Positions 33,000-44,689 of a DNA stretch of 64,000 nt are shown piece after piece (the stretch's first letter is position 1; each line of letters begins with the position of its first letter). The position numbers were made by a program, and so were the translations under genes. The notes under the pieces were generated by a model. The model was given only the letters and a program-made list of their open reading frames with translations. It was not told the origin of the DNA and searched no databases. Location: assembly GCA_007570785.1 (NCBI GenBank), contig ML664161.1, positions 18,601,856 through 18,665,855 of the forward strand, in the 5' to 3' direction. The stretch comes from Antilocapra americana (Eukaryota; Chordata; Mammalia; Artiodactyla; Antilocapridae).

Positions 33000-34248
33000 T
33001 TTTGTAGATTAGGGGGGAAAAGGCTCACAATTTATGAATCATTGCATAAATAATTACATTATTATTTATACTTTTGACTCAACTTATAGAACTAAAGTTC
33101 TAACATGTTTGGATGTTTATACTCAATATAGAATAGAAAAATTGCTGACTTCCTCTTACATTGATCATTTACTATATATTACATCTCATTTTGATCATGC
33201 ATACTCTAGTCTATCATTTGTGTATCTAATAGTATGCCAGTGAGGGTTTTCAGAATACCTCTGAAACTCAGAATACTTATGAGAACTGCCACAGGATAAA
33301 TCACACACACACCCACAATGCCAACCTTTGTTTGTTTGTTTCATTTTATTCTTTTCCTAAATGAAATGGCAGAAGAAATCTGTCTAAACTCTCTCACTTA
33401 CTTAGCAAGGGTAGGTAAAAATTCACACACTACAAATAGTTAAATATTTTTGTTGCGATTCAAGGTTTTGCTTTTAATTTTTAAAATTAACTTTGAAATC
33501 GAATTCATTTTGACCAAAGGCAGGGGTCTGGGTGAAGTCCCTACCCCCTACAAAACTGGATCAAAGTGTTAATTGTTTTATTTGAAATATCACTTTCGAC
33601 TAATTATTTTTTTTTGCCCTTGACTGAATTGATTGGAAACCCCATAAGATCTTTAGGGAGAGAAAGAAAGAGCTGCGTGCCTTGACCTTCCCTCATTCCC
33701 AATCACATCTTTATTTACTATATTGAAACATGAAGCTCTACCACAGAACAAAAGGTGTAGAAATTATGTATTGAGGGAATAGTTTTCCCTTATGGAAAGC
33801 AAGAAGGCTAGGAGATTTTCTTCTTTAATAAGATAAAGTTTATGTTTTTAGATCACTTTTAAGAAACTACAGTCACTCTAATCTAGGCTTTCAATTTGTT
33901 TTCCAATCTGCCTTGGCTAACATTTTGAGGCATTATGTTGACAGATTCCATGTCACTCACTAGTCACCAAATAAATTTGACTGTTTATGGCATAATGTTT
34001 GGAGCTGTACAACAGAATTATTGCTGGGGGGCTTTGGTTTGAGTGTTTTGGTTTTTTTTTTCAAGTCATAAAAAAATAAATGAGTCCAGGTGAAAAGCTC
34101 TTATTTTTTTCTTTTTCAGCCTGTTTTTTTTTTTTTTTCCTTCTATTTCCAACCTTTTAGAGTGGAGCACCTTTTCTTGAATTTCTTATCATAACTTTAA
34201 GTTCCAGTTCAGGACTGTTCTAATATCTGCTCTCTATTGTCCGTGAGT
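33000..34248. other. Non-repetitive, AT-rich, unassigned
   Basis: No repeat or gene recognised. A/T homopolymers (33608-33616, 34050-34060, 34125-34138) are present. The stretch 33500-34010 is repeat-free and could be tested for conservation. Confidence 0.4.
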
Positions 34249-34622
34249 GCTGAAGAATTGATCCTTTCGAACTATAGCACTGAAGAAAATTTTTGAGAGT
34301 TGCTTGGACAGCAAGACCAAACCAGTCAATCCAAAAGGAAGCAAATCCTGAATATTCATTGGAAGGACTGTTGTTTAAGCTGAAGTTCTAATACTTTGGC
34401 CACTTGATGCGAAGAGGTGACTCATTGGAGAAGACCCTGATGCTTGGAAAGACTGAGGGCAGGAGAAGGGGGCGATAGAGAATGAGATGGTTGGATGGTG
34501 TCACTGACTCAATGGACATGAGTTTGAGCAAACTCTGGGGGATAGTGAAAGACAAGGAAGCCTGGCATGCTGCAGTTCATGGGGTCACAAAGAGTTGGAC
34601 ATGACTGAGCAACTGAACAACA
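34249..34622 (+). mobile_element. Bov-B (RTE LINE) 3' end, sense
   Basis: Starts 'CTGAAGAATTGATCC' and runs to 'GACTGAGCAACTGAACAAC'. Translation of the sense strand gives the C-terminal Bov-B reverse-transcriptase text: '[17 protein letters not shown]', '[17 protein letters not shown]' and '[10 protein letters not shown]'. A TAG at 34476-34478 interrupts the frame where Gln is usual, and a TGA follows near 34600. 5'-truncated and inactive. Confidence 0.96.
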
Positions 34623-35150
34623 CTTGTGCATGAGGCCCTTAACTGATTTTCAAAAGTGGTTAAATACAGCAAATGTTATGTTTTCTTTTAGACATATATA
34701 TGTAACTCTGTTTCATATATATGAAATCCTCGAAGCATATTAAAAATCTCAGATACTCTATCATGCCAAGCTCAGAATATTCAAAAAGTGTCTTGGGAGA
34801 GTTTGTATAGTTTTTTTCACAACTCCTTCTAATTTTCATAATCTTTTATCAAAACTTTGATTCCTTTTTAGTTCCTGACCACAGTCAACACATAAAATTG
34901 TGTTTTATAAATTAAGTCTTTGTTGTTAGTTCTAGTATTTCTAGCCATAATTGCTTGTCTTTCTGTTTCCACAATTTATATATAATGACTAATGTCAACA
35001 AATGTGCCATCTGAAAATTAAATGTATTTACTCTTAGTTCTGTAAGTCCTTTGGTTACCTGGAGCAAAATAAGTGAACATTTGGGCATGTAGTATGAATT
35101 TAGGACTGTTTGTATCGCACATACAAGGAAATGACATATTAAATAACTGA
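34623..35150. other. Non-repetitive, unassigned
   Basis: AT-rich, no repeat or gene recognised. ATATAT/TATATA words near 34694-34722. Confidence 0.45.
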
Positions 35151-35154
35151 GTGC

Positions 35155-35345
35155 TACTGTTTATTGAGCACTTGCTATGTGCCAGGCATTCTGCCAAAGA
35201 GGGTGCACAAATGCCATTTCACTTCAAATGTACAGCATCCTTCTCAGGAAAGTATTATTAGCATTCTTGTTTTGCCGATGGTGAAACTGAGGCTCAGTGA
35301 GGTTACTCCAGGGTTCCAACTGTTTGTCAGATATACCTGAGATCT
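35155..35345 (-). mobile_element. MIR SINE, antisense
   Basis: 'GAGCACTTGCTATGTGCCAG', 'GCATTCTTGTTTTGCCGATG', 'GTGAAACTGAGGCTCAGTGA'. Clear reverse MIR core with a diverged head. Confidence 0.88.
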
Positions 35346-35577
35346 ATGGGGCAAGGACACTATCCTTTCTGAGATTCAAAATTTATTTTGATTAAGAAGT
35401 GATTTTTTTTTAAATTACCAATTCAGTGAAAAATATTCAAAAATCTTGCCTTGGAATCTGTGTTAAGTATACTTAAAGGAATTTCCAGAAAATAAAAGGA
35501 TTGACAAATTAGATTGTCTATAGTTTGACTACAAGGCCATAGTATGTTGAAGAAACTCCATGAAATCAGTTAAAAAC

Positions 35578-35632
35578 AAAAAGAAAGAAGTAAGGAAGGA
35601 AGAGAGGAAGAAAGCAAGAAGAAAGAAATGAA
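35578..35632. repeat. GA-rich low-complexity tract
   Basis: AAGAAAG/GAAGG units, almost pure purine on the plus strand. No exact period. Confidence 0.88.
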
Positions 35633-35812
35633 AGAAACATCTGGTTGATCAAATTCTTCACTTTTTTTCAATGTTTAAAATGGGGCTGTCCAGGACTGAA
35701 ATAACTTAAGCACCTTCACAGCCACAGAGAATTTTAGATCTTAATATATTCCATGGTCAAAACACAGAGGACTGGTTTTATTCAAGAGCCAGAACCATTT
35801 AAAAACTTTCTT

Positions 35813-36590
35813 AAGTGTTGGAGAAGGTGTGGAGAAATGGGAACCCTCCTACCCTGTTGCTAGGAATGAAAGTTGGTGTAGCCACTACAGAAAACAGTAT
35901 AGAAGTTCTTCAGAAAATTAAAAACAGAATTAATATATGATCCAGCAATCCCACTCCTGGGCATATGTCCAGACAAAATTATAATTCAAAAAGGTATATA
36001 CACTGTTCATAACAGCACTATTCACAATAGCCAAGGCATGGAAACAACCTAAATGTCCATCAACAGATGAATAGATAAAGAAAGTGTGGTTCATATATAC
36101 AACGGAATATTACTCAGACACAAAAAAGAATAAAATAATGTCACTTGCAGCAAGATGGATGCAACTAGAGATGATCATACTGAGAAAAGTAGGTGAGAAA
36201 GAGAGAGACAAATACCATCTGATATCACTTATATGTGGCATCTAAAATAAAGCATAAATGAACCTATCTAAAAAACAGAAACAGACTCACAGACAGAGAG
36301 AGCAGAATTGTGCTTGCTATGGGAGAGGCAGGGTGAAGGAGGGAAGAACTGGGAATTTGGAATTAGTAGATGCAAACTATTACATACAGAATGAATAAAC
36401 AAGCTCCTATTATATCACATAGGAACCATAACTATACTCAACATCCTGGGATAAACCATAATGGAAAAGAATATAAAGAATGTGTATATGTGTATAACTG
36501 AGTCACTTTGCTGTACAGAAATCAACACAACATTGTAAAACAACTACATACCAATAAAAATATGTATCTGTAAGAAAACAAACAAAAAAG
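35813..36590 (+). mobile_element. 5'-truncated artiodactyl L1, sense
   Basis: 'GTTGGAGAAGGTGTGGAGAA', 'CCAGCAATCCCACTCCTGGG', 'TAGCCAAGGCATGGAAACAA', 'GGAATATTACTCAGACACAA' belong to the L1 ORF2 C-terminal region. The 3' UTR ('GGGATAAACCATAATGGAAA', 'GAGTCACTTTGCTGTACAG') ends in an A-rich tail near 36590. Substitutions and stops prevent any coding. It is older than the L1_BT copies. Confidence 0.92.
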
Positions 36591-36834
36591 CTCCACTTTT
36601 TTTCTGGAAAAAGTTTAAACAAATGCAGTAGAATTATTTGTAGAATGCCATAAAATAGTTCAAATATTTTTGTCTAAATTGAACTATATATTCATATATA
36701 TAGACTAAATTTTCAAAGAATTTTTGTTATTTTTATTTCTACAGTACCTGGATGTATATGTGTTGCCTGCATATATAGCCTATATAAGGTAATCAAATTT
36801 GGTTTATATGTATTAAATATCAAAAGACTATATG

Positions 36835-36868
36835 TATATGTATATATACACACACATGCATATATGCA
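36835..36868. repeat. (TA)/(CA) microsatellite
   Basis: TATGTATATGTATATATACACACACATGCATATATGCATA-like alternation. Short. Confidence 0.8.
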
Positions 36869-36869
36869 T

Positions 36870-38580
36870 AGGAAAACACTTCTTAATTTGTCCCTTTATT
36901 TGATTTAAAATAATTATAACCGTGCCATAAAGCAAGCGTCTTTATTGAAAATGGTGCATATGAGAAAACAGAAGTGATATTAGCAATATTCTTTTCACAG
37001 CCAGTCATCATCCCACTTTCTTATATAGTTATTGTCCATGTAGCAGCTTATATTCAAGGAGAGTTTCATAAAATGTTTTATGTTTCTTCTTTCATTATCT
37101 ACAGTACTTACTATTTTGAGGAATGAAAATTGTTATGTAAAAGTTAGCTCTCTGCTTTTTAAGGTCATCTTTGCTGGTGCAGAAATATATTTATAAAATA
37201 ATGGCTAACCTTTCAAGTCAGTAATCCACACTAAACTTATTAGAAGCAATAAGAAACTGTACCTTTAAAATGATTTATTAAAATATTATACACACAATGA
37301 ACTTTTATTAATATTTTGTATAATACTTAGTGCAATATAAAGTAAAGATAATATTTATGCATTATCTGTAATTTTTTAAAAAAATTATTTCCCTCTGCCA
37401 GTTACTGTATTCTCGGGTTACTTTCTCTTTCCTGTATGAAGACAAGTGTTAGAAAAATACAAAATATCTTTCATCCACTTAGCAAAATTCAGAAGATGGA
37501 CTAGTCACCAAAAGAAAGGAAAATGTAATTAATTAACTATTCAATCTATTCATATGTCCCACTGGAGTTGGAATCCACAGTTAACTATACTTACTTAATA
37601 GTTAAGTAAGTAAATATTAAGTAAATATTACTTAAATAATATTTATTCTCTTACCTCAAAGATTTTTGTGCATATAGAAGTATGCTTCCACACTAACTTA
37701 TACTTAGGAAATATTTATAATAAAAACTTGTAAATATGAATGATGTTTATCATATTTATATTAAGGCAAAAAAAGAGTAGGGTATAAAGTTACATATGCA
37801 GTATGATCACAACTGTGCAAAAGAAAAATATGAATAATATTAGAAGGTAATATACCAAAATGTTAACTTTGATTATATTGGGTAATAAAGTTATGAGTAA
37901 TTTTTCTTCTCCTTTTTTTCTATATTCTCCAAATTTTGTAGGTAACAAGTACATATTATTTTTATAATATTAACAGTATCACATAAACTGAATGAAATGA
38001 GCTTGGGTCATATTTCCAAGCAACATTTAAAATCATCCTTCCATTTTACTGGAGTTATTTTACATGTAAACATGAAAATTCTGAGTCTATGCCAAAAAAG
38101 AGCTGATCCCTAGTTGGTAGATACGCTGGTGAGAAGGATGATCTGGAGACAAAACTGGTGGACAGGAAGGAGAAAAATGGAGGGATAGTTAGAATAACCA
38201 GATAATAGAAATGATGCAACATTGATCATTATTATATTAATATCAGGGTACAACTGAGCCAATTCTAGGTTAGATCCCACTCAGTTTTACTGATCATTAT
38301 TAGTAATTGGTTTGCAAGTTTCTTTTCCCCATATCCTATCAGGTGAAAACATGTTTCCTCCCTAAAACAAATCTTTGAGAAACAAAACCAGTGTTGACTA
38401 AACTACTTGATGTTTTTATTTTCTCTTTCTGCCAGTAGTTCTGGAAAAACACAGGCTACCAAAAAAAGGAAAATTGCTAACTGTGTCCCTCAGCAACTTA
38501 ATTTTCCTTATCAGTAAAATGAAGATAACAATACATATTTAATCTTTATGTAAATTACCCCAAGAAGTGACCCCAAAATC
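36870..38580. other. AT-rich, unassigned (1.7 kb)
   Basis: No repeat family or gene recognised. Contains AT-rich inverted repeats (37590-37610) and no open frame of note. Confidence 0.45.
37590..37610. repeat. Perfect inverted repeat, 9-bp arms
   Basis: CTTACTTAA (37590-37598), TAG, TTAAGTAAG (37602-37610). It is followed by related AAGTAAATATT units to about 37640. Confidence 0.9.
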
Positions 38581-38585
38581 AGATT

Positions 38586-38796
38586 AAGCTTCCATGGTGG
38601 CTCAGGGGTTAAAGCGTCTGCCTGCAATGCGGGAGACCTGGCTTCGATCCCTGGGTTGGGAAGATCCCCTGAAGAAGGAAATGGTAGCCCACTCCAGTAT
38701 TCTTGCTTAGAGAATCCTGTGGATGGAGGAGCATGGCGGGCTACAGTCCACTGGGTTGCAAAGAGTCGGACACGACTGCTCGACTTCACGTTCATG
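38586..38796 (+). mobile_element. Bov-tA SINE
   Basis: 'AGCTTCCATGGTGGCTCAGG', 'GCAATGCGGGAGACCTGG', 'TCCCTGGGTTGGGAAGATCC', 'GGCGGGCTACAGTCCACTGG', 'AAGAGTCGGACACGACTGCT'. Keeps CpGs, so a comparatively young copy. Confidence 0.96.
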
Positions 38797-38799
38797 TAT

Positions 38800-41050
38800 A
38801 GGTAAAAGCAGAAAAAAAAATAATAGTGCACTTTTATTATATATGTGTGTGTATGTTATGTATTATAATTTTATAAGCAAATATATTGATTTATATACAA
38901 CTGACTTATATATTCTGACTTGTCCCACATGTTGGATGAGTGTAGGTCACATACGGTGCCGGAGGGATCCTGGTAGAGGGATCACGGCCCAGGGGGCTGA
39001 CCAGACATCCTCAATTCTTAGGTTGTTTTCAGTACACTGGCAGGCATCACACTCCTCCTGCACTTGGCTAAAGGCAGTTGTGAATTACGTTTTCTAGTTT
39101 TAACTGCAGTGTCCCTCATAATGTGGATTAATGGCTTTAAAACATTCATGCAATGAAACCACGTGCTGAAGGTAATATTAATAATGTGAATACAAATGAA
39201 CAAGAATTGGCAAAGCTGACATTTCTCCCTCCCCTAGCAGAGTTCACTGATGGCCATTCTAAGCTAAGCACAATGACAGTCTGTTTATGCTTTGGCATAA
39301 CCATGCTTAGATAAGCCAAGCCTCTAACTCAAAGAAATTTGGATTTGGGCAATAAACAAGTTTAACTCAATATAACAATCCAAGGAAAAAAATTTCCCCT
39401 CAGCATTAATTAAAAGTTATTTAATTAATTATTATATTGATTATTGATCCTACTTCTTCTCAGGCAGAGTAATAAAAGTTATGGGATAAAATTAATAATA
39501 ATAGCTATTTTGTCCTTCATTTTAAAATAGTTAATATCAACATAGGATTAAAAAATTTAACATAGTATTTACAGCTGACGAAGAGTTTTCCATAGATTTT
39601 TCAGAGTTCTTTCAAGATACTCTTACTTATAGGGGGATAGACAGTTGTAAGAAAGAGAGAGTGTATGTGTGTGTCTAAGAGCCACATTTCAACATGATTC
39701 TTGACATGTTACCTCACTTGAATACTTTCTTGTGTTAGGCATTCAAATTTGTAACCTACAAGAATCAGTAACCTATTTCTCTCCTATGCCTTCCCTATTG
39801 TTTCCTTAACATAAATATATTTAACATAATAATAAAAGACAAAAAGAAAAATATCTGCTTGGAAAATTATTTTGGCCCTGACTCTCATTCTTGAGGGATC
39901 AAGTTATAAACAGGGGAGAGGGAAAAACTAGCCAGTGCTTCCTTCCTCTTTTCTTGCTTTCTGTCTTTCCTGGACTCTCCTCTCTGTCTACTGGAATGTT
40001 AAAGACAGAAAGTTCGTTGGACCATACATAGTTGACTCATTCAAATTCCATATGCATTCAGCTGTGCAACTAGAAAAGGCCCCTATTTCCTTGGTGCTTT
40101 GGGGAAGCCAACATAATTTGATCAGCAAAATTAGTGAAAGTGATATTTAAAACAAACAAAGAACTGGAGAGTTGGGACCTAGAACAAAGCAGTGGTTTTC
40201 TTCTCACAGTTTTTTGAGAGTTATGTATTCAAAATCATACATTCACCCAGCGTTTCTAAACACAGCAGAGGGAAAGGGCAGCCCCTCTCACCGTCCAAAT
40301 GCCTGAGCAGCCATGTGACTAAATTCAGCCCTGCTACTTTTCCAATTCTGATTTCCTAGCCCTGTGAGAACATCCAGCCATTTAAGGGAGTGTCACTCAA
40401 GCTTATCCTTTTAATCAGAGCCCTTAGAAGAAATGCCAGTTTGTTTTTGGAGACAGTTAATCTGACGGAAGTAAATTCAAGTTTTGGCAAAGATCTGTGG
40501 TAAGATAGAGTGTAAAGCTGCCAAACAGTATTATTAGCAGAAGAAGAAAAGGCGCGACCTCCCCAAGTCAGATGCCAAGCACACCTACATCAGTTTCAAT
40601 CAAGCTGTAGAAAAATAAGATATTTTTAGATGTATTAAGCCTATGTGCTTCTGTGCCCCAAGGGCTGTTTTATTACTGTAAAAAGAGTTATAATCACTTT
40701 TCCATAAGGTTTTTATAATTTAATATGAAGTAAACATCTAAAAATCCTTTAGTGCCAAACAAACTTAAGCAGTTACTCCTCTGCCTCGTTCCGGACACTT
40801 CTATGGACTCTCACTTTGTTTATCACAAGGCCTCTCCGTGGGGCTCTTCACGGAGTTCTGCCCAGTTCTACAGCTGCATTTTCAAACTTGGTTTCCATGA
40901 ACTGTGCTTATTGGGGTGAGTTACTGTTGCACTGCTGAGCTGATCCCTAAACTGAGACCTGCAATGACCCTGCGGTTCCCCCCAGTGCAGAGCGGAGGAG
41001 CAAACCAAAGTCTCCACGGTCAAGGTTACCCATGGAAGAGATCTCGGAGA
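38800..41050. other. Mostly non-repetitive (2.2 kb)
   Basis: No repeat family recognised and no gene. A 124-codon frame at 38723-39097 begins in the Bov-tA and is spurious. 40150-40900 is repeat-free, with moderate GC, and is a reasonable place to look for conserved non-coding DNA. Confidence 0.4.
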
Positions 41051-41054
41051 CGCT

Positions 41055-41210
41055 CTGTTCTAACATCCCCTTCCTACAGAAGAGGGGATTGAAGTTCAGG
41101 GTGGTTGTGATGGGCCCAAGTGAAACAAGCAATTAAGCTTTAAGTGCAGAACATGGATTTGAACCCAGGTCTAGCCCATAGGGTTTTCCAATCCCCACTC
41201 TGGGCTTTTA
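41055..41210 (-). mobile_element. MIR SINE, antisense
   Basis: 'TTCCTACAGAAGAGGGGATT', 'GATGGGCCCAAGTGAAACAA', 'ACATGGATTTGAACCCAGGT' give a degraded reverse MIR. Confidence 0.65.
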
Positions 41211-41639
41211 TTTGCTCAGAAAAATATGAATAGGAGAACTGGTCAAAGGAATGTAGTAAGGTCCTTTTACCTCTTGCATTTGCCTCTTCTTCGCTGACAG
41301 GTCACAGGAGTCCATACTGTGCCTTAGTGTGATCTGTGATGTATTAGTCCCTAGAATGCCAAAGAGAAAGCTGCCAGAGCATCCCTTTATAGAATTGGCA
41401 TGGGAAGAAGGTGGGGAAGAAAGTTCTCAGGAACACCCCTCAAACATCTTCCACAGAAGATGGGGTGGGGATATAGGTGACTGGATGCCGTTGGTTCCAT
41501 GGACATCCAACCCCACCAGATAGAGCTGGGTATGCTCTCAGCAGCTTCCCTTGTTTTCCAGGAACTGTAATTGGAATCATATGAAACTAACCGTATCCAA
41601 CCGTTCTTGACCTTCAGAAACATCAATCTCATATAGTTC

Positions 41640-41835
41640 AGCCTAATTGTATTGAGCAGCAACCATGTGCCAGGCGCTCTGCCAAGTGCCAATCAGTGTG
41701 TTAACCCTTCAAAGGGCCTGTGAGTTCAGTGTTTCAGTTCCTCCCACTTAGATAAGGCAATGGGGGTTTGGAGACGGAATGTGATTTACCTAAGGCTGCA
41801 GGGCTGGAAAGTGAGGACAATAGGTTTTGGACCAT
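41640..41835 (-). mobile_element. MIR SINE, antisense
   Basis: 'CAACCATGTGCCAGGCGCTC', 'TTCCTCCCACTTAGATAAGG', 'GATTTACCTAAGGCTGCAGG', 'GCTGGAAAGTGAGGACAA' in reverse MIR order. The tRNA-like head is mostly lost. Confidence 0.8.
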
Positions 41836-42154
41836 ATGGTTTTACTTCCTATTCCCATTCTTTCATGCTATCTCTAGTGGAGAAAAAGGAGAGTATTCCG
41901 CCATCCCCTTCTCCCCTGCTCTTCATGTCACCTCACCTGATCTCTGCTCCTCAGACTCCTAGGTACTTGCTGTGTGCTGGATCTGGCTGGAGTCCCTGGC
42001 CCTCCCCTCCCACCCCTCCACCACCCATCTTCCATCACTGAGAGCCCCTCCCCCATCTCTCGCCTGTATTTACCTTTACAGTCCTTTGATCAGCTTCCAG
42101 CCCTGTAAGATCCATCAGCACAGTTCCCTACCCTACAGAGATTGATCTGCTTTG
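41836..42154. other. Non-repetitive, pyrimidine-rich
   Basis: C/T-rich (41890-42060) with no recognised repeat. Overlapping short frames are chance. Confidence 0.4.
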
Positions 42155-42170
42155 CCCTAGGAGGTGTTTT
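42155..42170. repeat. Left target-site duplication
   Basis: CCCTAGGAGGTGTTTT, identical to 42263-42278. Its last T's merge with the poly-T of the insertion. Confidence 0.95.
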
Positions 42171-42262
42171 TTTTTTTTTCTTTACTTTATTGTGTTAGTT
42201 TTGTCATACATTGACATGAATCTGCCATGGGTATACATATGTTCCCCTTCCAGAACTCCCCT
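42171..42262 (-). mobile_element. Very short L1_BT 3' end, antisense
   Basis: Poly-T, then 'TATTGTGTTAGTTTTGTCAT', 'GACATGAATCTGCCATGGGT' and 'TTCCCCTTCCAGAACTCC'. Only about 90 bases of L1 3' UTR, with a perfect 16-bp duplication: an extremely 5'-truncated insertion. Confidence 0.95.
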
Positions 42263-42278
42263 CCCTAGGAGGTGTTTT
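42263..42278. repeat. Right target-site duplication
   Basis: CCCTAGGAGGTGTTTT, identical to 42155-42170. Confidence 0.95.
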
Positions 42279-42399
42279 AAAACTCCCATCACCAATCAAG
42301 GTGGTGCTGGGGCTGCAGGAAGGCTTGGGCTGCAAGAACTCTGCCCATCAAGATCCTGACCACTATCTAGCCTGGCCCAGGAGTCCCTAGCCTCAGGTT

Positions 42400-42855
42400 A
42401 CTGAAGAGAATTCAGGAGACTTGTAAACTGGATGGAAACAACAGCTTTTTAATTTTCACTAGCTTTTTACTGAAATTTAGCATTTTCTCCTATTTTGAGT
42501 GAACAAAACAATAGTATTACTGGCACCCATGACTTTGTCATCAGCAGAAATTACAGATATTTTCATCACAGTTGTTGCTTTTATCTCAAAATCTTGTTGA
42601 CATTCATCAGAAATTCCAAATCATGACCTGCTACCAGCTCTAATTATTTAACTAATTAAGAAAGAAGCACTTATATTGCTATATATAAAATTTGCTAATA
42701 TTTTTGCAATTAAAATTTTAATATAATTGTTTTTTTTCATAAGACCTACACATCTTATCCATTTAAAAGCATTTTTCTCAGAAGGGGTCTGTGGGCTTTA
42801 TCAGATGTCCAAAGGAATCTGTGGTACACAAGCGGTTATGTACCTCTAGCTCACT
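42400..42855. mobile_element. Ancient DNA transposon (hAT-like MER), family uncertain
   Basis: 'GAAATTTAGCATTTTCTCCT', 'GACTTTGTCATCAGCAGAAA', 'TCACAGTTGTTGCTTTTATC', 'AAAAGCATTTTTCTCAGAAG', 'GGGGTCTGTGGGCTTTATCA' follow in order a non-autonomous mammalian DNA element I recall with 'GGGGTTCTTAACC'-like ends. No transposase frame. The family name was not resolved. Confidence 0.6.
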
Positions 42856-42859
42856 GGTA

Positions 42860-43085
42860 AAGACAGCAGCCACTTACTGTTGCATCTGAATGCTGACTCT
42901 ACCCCTTACCAGCTGAGGACCTGAGAAGGGTTTCCTCACTTTTCTAAGCTTCCATTTCTCTAGCCTCTAAACATGGGATGAGAATCTACCTCATAGGTTT
43001 GGTATGAGGATCAAGTGAATGAATCTAGGTAATACACAGGACACAGTGCCCAGCTCAGAGCAAGGGTGTAGTGACCCTAACCTCC
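42860..43085 (+). mobile_element. MIR SINE
   Basis: 'CTCTACCCCTTACCAGCTGA', 'TAAGCTTCCATTTCTCTAGC', 'GAATCTACCTCATAGGTTTG', 'TATGAGGATCAAGTGAATGA', 'CAGTGCCCAGCTCAGAG': full sense MIR including its 3' end. Confidence 0.82.
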
Positions 43086-43360
43086 ATCATAATTCGAGGC
43101 TTCCCCTCCCCTACGATGTCACACACCTCACACAGTCCTCCCTTGTTCAGAGCTGACTCAGAGGAGGGTCTGTGATCCACATCCATTCCGGCATCCAGGG
43201 CTTTCATAGTTCTTCCAGGTACCCACAGAGCTTCTTAGATTGCTGCCTCCCGGACACAAGAGGTATATCATTTGCATGCACCTAAGCCACTGGTCATCAG
43301 TTTAGCAAGGGTGAGTCATTTCCATAGATGCCATCACTGTCCGAAGAGGGAGTTTTTACT
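43086..43360. other. Non-repetitive, unassigned
   Basis: No repeat or gene recognised. Confidence 0.45.
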
Positions 43361-43364
43361 CGTG

Positions 43365-43560
43365 GACCTGGAGTCAGACCTCAGTTCCATCGATAGCCGT
43401 GTCCTAGTTGAATGCCAGTTTGGGTGAGTCCTTTAGCCTCTCTTTACTCCTGTGAATGTAGCCTGGGGATCTCTGCCTTGTCCTCCTCACTGGCTGCCAT
43501 GCAGAAACAAATGAAAGCATACTGTGAAGCCCTTTCAGAATTGTAAAATGTGATATAAAT
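43365..43560 (+). mobile_element. MIR-like SINE
   Basis: 'GACCTGGAGTCAGACCTCAG', 'GGTGAGTCCTTTAGCCTCTC', 'TACTGTGAAGCCCTTTCAGA'. The core is interrupted or diverged. Confidence 0.6.
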
Positions 43561-43589
43561 ACCCACCATGTACACTCGCCACCCACCCT

Positions 43590-43870
43590 TTCCCTTGCCT
43601 CTCCACAGGTTTTCTCCTCTGCCAGCAGCACTTTTCCTAGGGTATTTCCAGGCCTGACTCAGATGGCGCCTCCTCTGACGGTCCACCCTGATGGTGACAT
43701 CTGCCAGTCTTGATGGGACTTTCCCTCTCTCCCATTATCCCTTCACCACGTCAGTCTTTCCGCACTCTTCACTTCCTGCTCTGAAGCTTTAGGTCTTACC
43801 TTTTCTGTCAAGTAAACTTTCTGAAGGCAGGACCATTGCCTAATTTCACTTTGTATAAGTAAACCTGTTG
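43590..43870 (+). mobile_element. L2 (LINE-2) 3' region
   Basis: 'CCAGGCCTGACTCAGATGGC', 'GCCTCCTCTGACGGTCCACC', 'AAACTTTCTGAAGGCAGGAC', 'CATTGCCTAATTTCACTTTG' in L2 sense order. Confidence 0.75.
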
Positions 43871-44255
43871 TATATGGTCTCCTTCCTAAATATACCAAAA
43901 CCTCATTTAAAAAAACACAATATTTTTCAAGCCATTAAAGACAATTCCTGCCCTAGAAGAGGTTGATGGAAAAATACTAGATAAAAATATGGGGCAACTG
44001 CAGCGCAAAAGCGTTATCCAAAAGCCATATTAACTCTGAGGAAAGATCAAGCACTCGACTCTGTGGCTGGGGTTGGGGGTATGACAGATCAAGGGAGGCT
44101 TCCTGGAGGAGGTGAGTGTTGCCAAGAGATAAGTAAAAGGCGGGACTGATAGCCTGAATGAAGCAGGAAAGATAGGTGGGGAACTATGCATGGAGAATGA
44201 CAAGAAGAGAACAGGAACGGGAGCTCATCCATACATTTCTCTGGTTCCTCCTTCC
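43871..44255. other. Non-repetitive, unassigned
   Basis: No repeat or gene recognised. Confidence 0.45.
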
Positions 44256-44261
44256 ATCAGC

Positions 44262-44335
44262 AAATCTTTGGAGAAGACCTGCTTTGTGCCAGGTATAGTG
44301 CTGAACACTAGGTACACACAAATGATGGAGGGTGC
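44262..44335 (-). mobile_element. L2 3' fragment, antisense
   Basis: 'CTGCTTTGTGCCAGGTATAG', 'TGCTGAACACTAGGTACACA' match the reverse-complemented L2 3' end. Confidence 0.55.
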
Positions 44336-44689
44336 AGATGTACAATGAGAATTATTGAGACTGAAAGGCTGTAGTTTCATCTTTTACCCATAGCAAGGAC
44401 ATTACTGATGCAGGAATTCTGGCTTGACAAAGCCTTGAAAATGCCATTTTTAGGGGAGATCTTCCTGAGCAGGCCACATTTCTGCACCACTATCAGACGG
44501 TCACCACAGCACTGTCAGGCCTTCCATTTCTTGTGATTCACAGGATACAAGGAGATTATGGAGGTTAAGGGTCACTGAAGCTCAGACTTCAACACCCCTG
44601 GCAGGAAGCTTAAGGTTTCTTCGAAGAAGGAAAGATTCTTTCTTATAAACTTTTTGGTTTTTTATCCAATTTTAAACCAAAGTTTTTGT
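44336..44689. other. Non-repetitive, unassigned
   Basis: No repeat or gene recognised. Confidence 0.45.
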
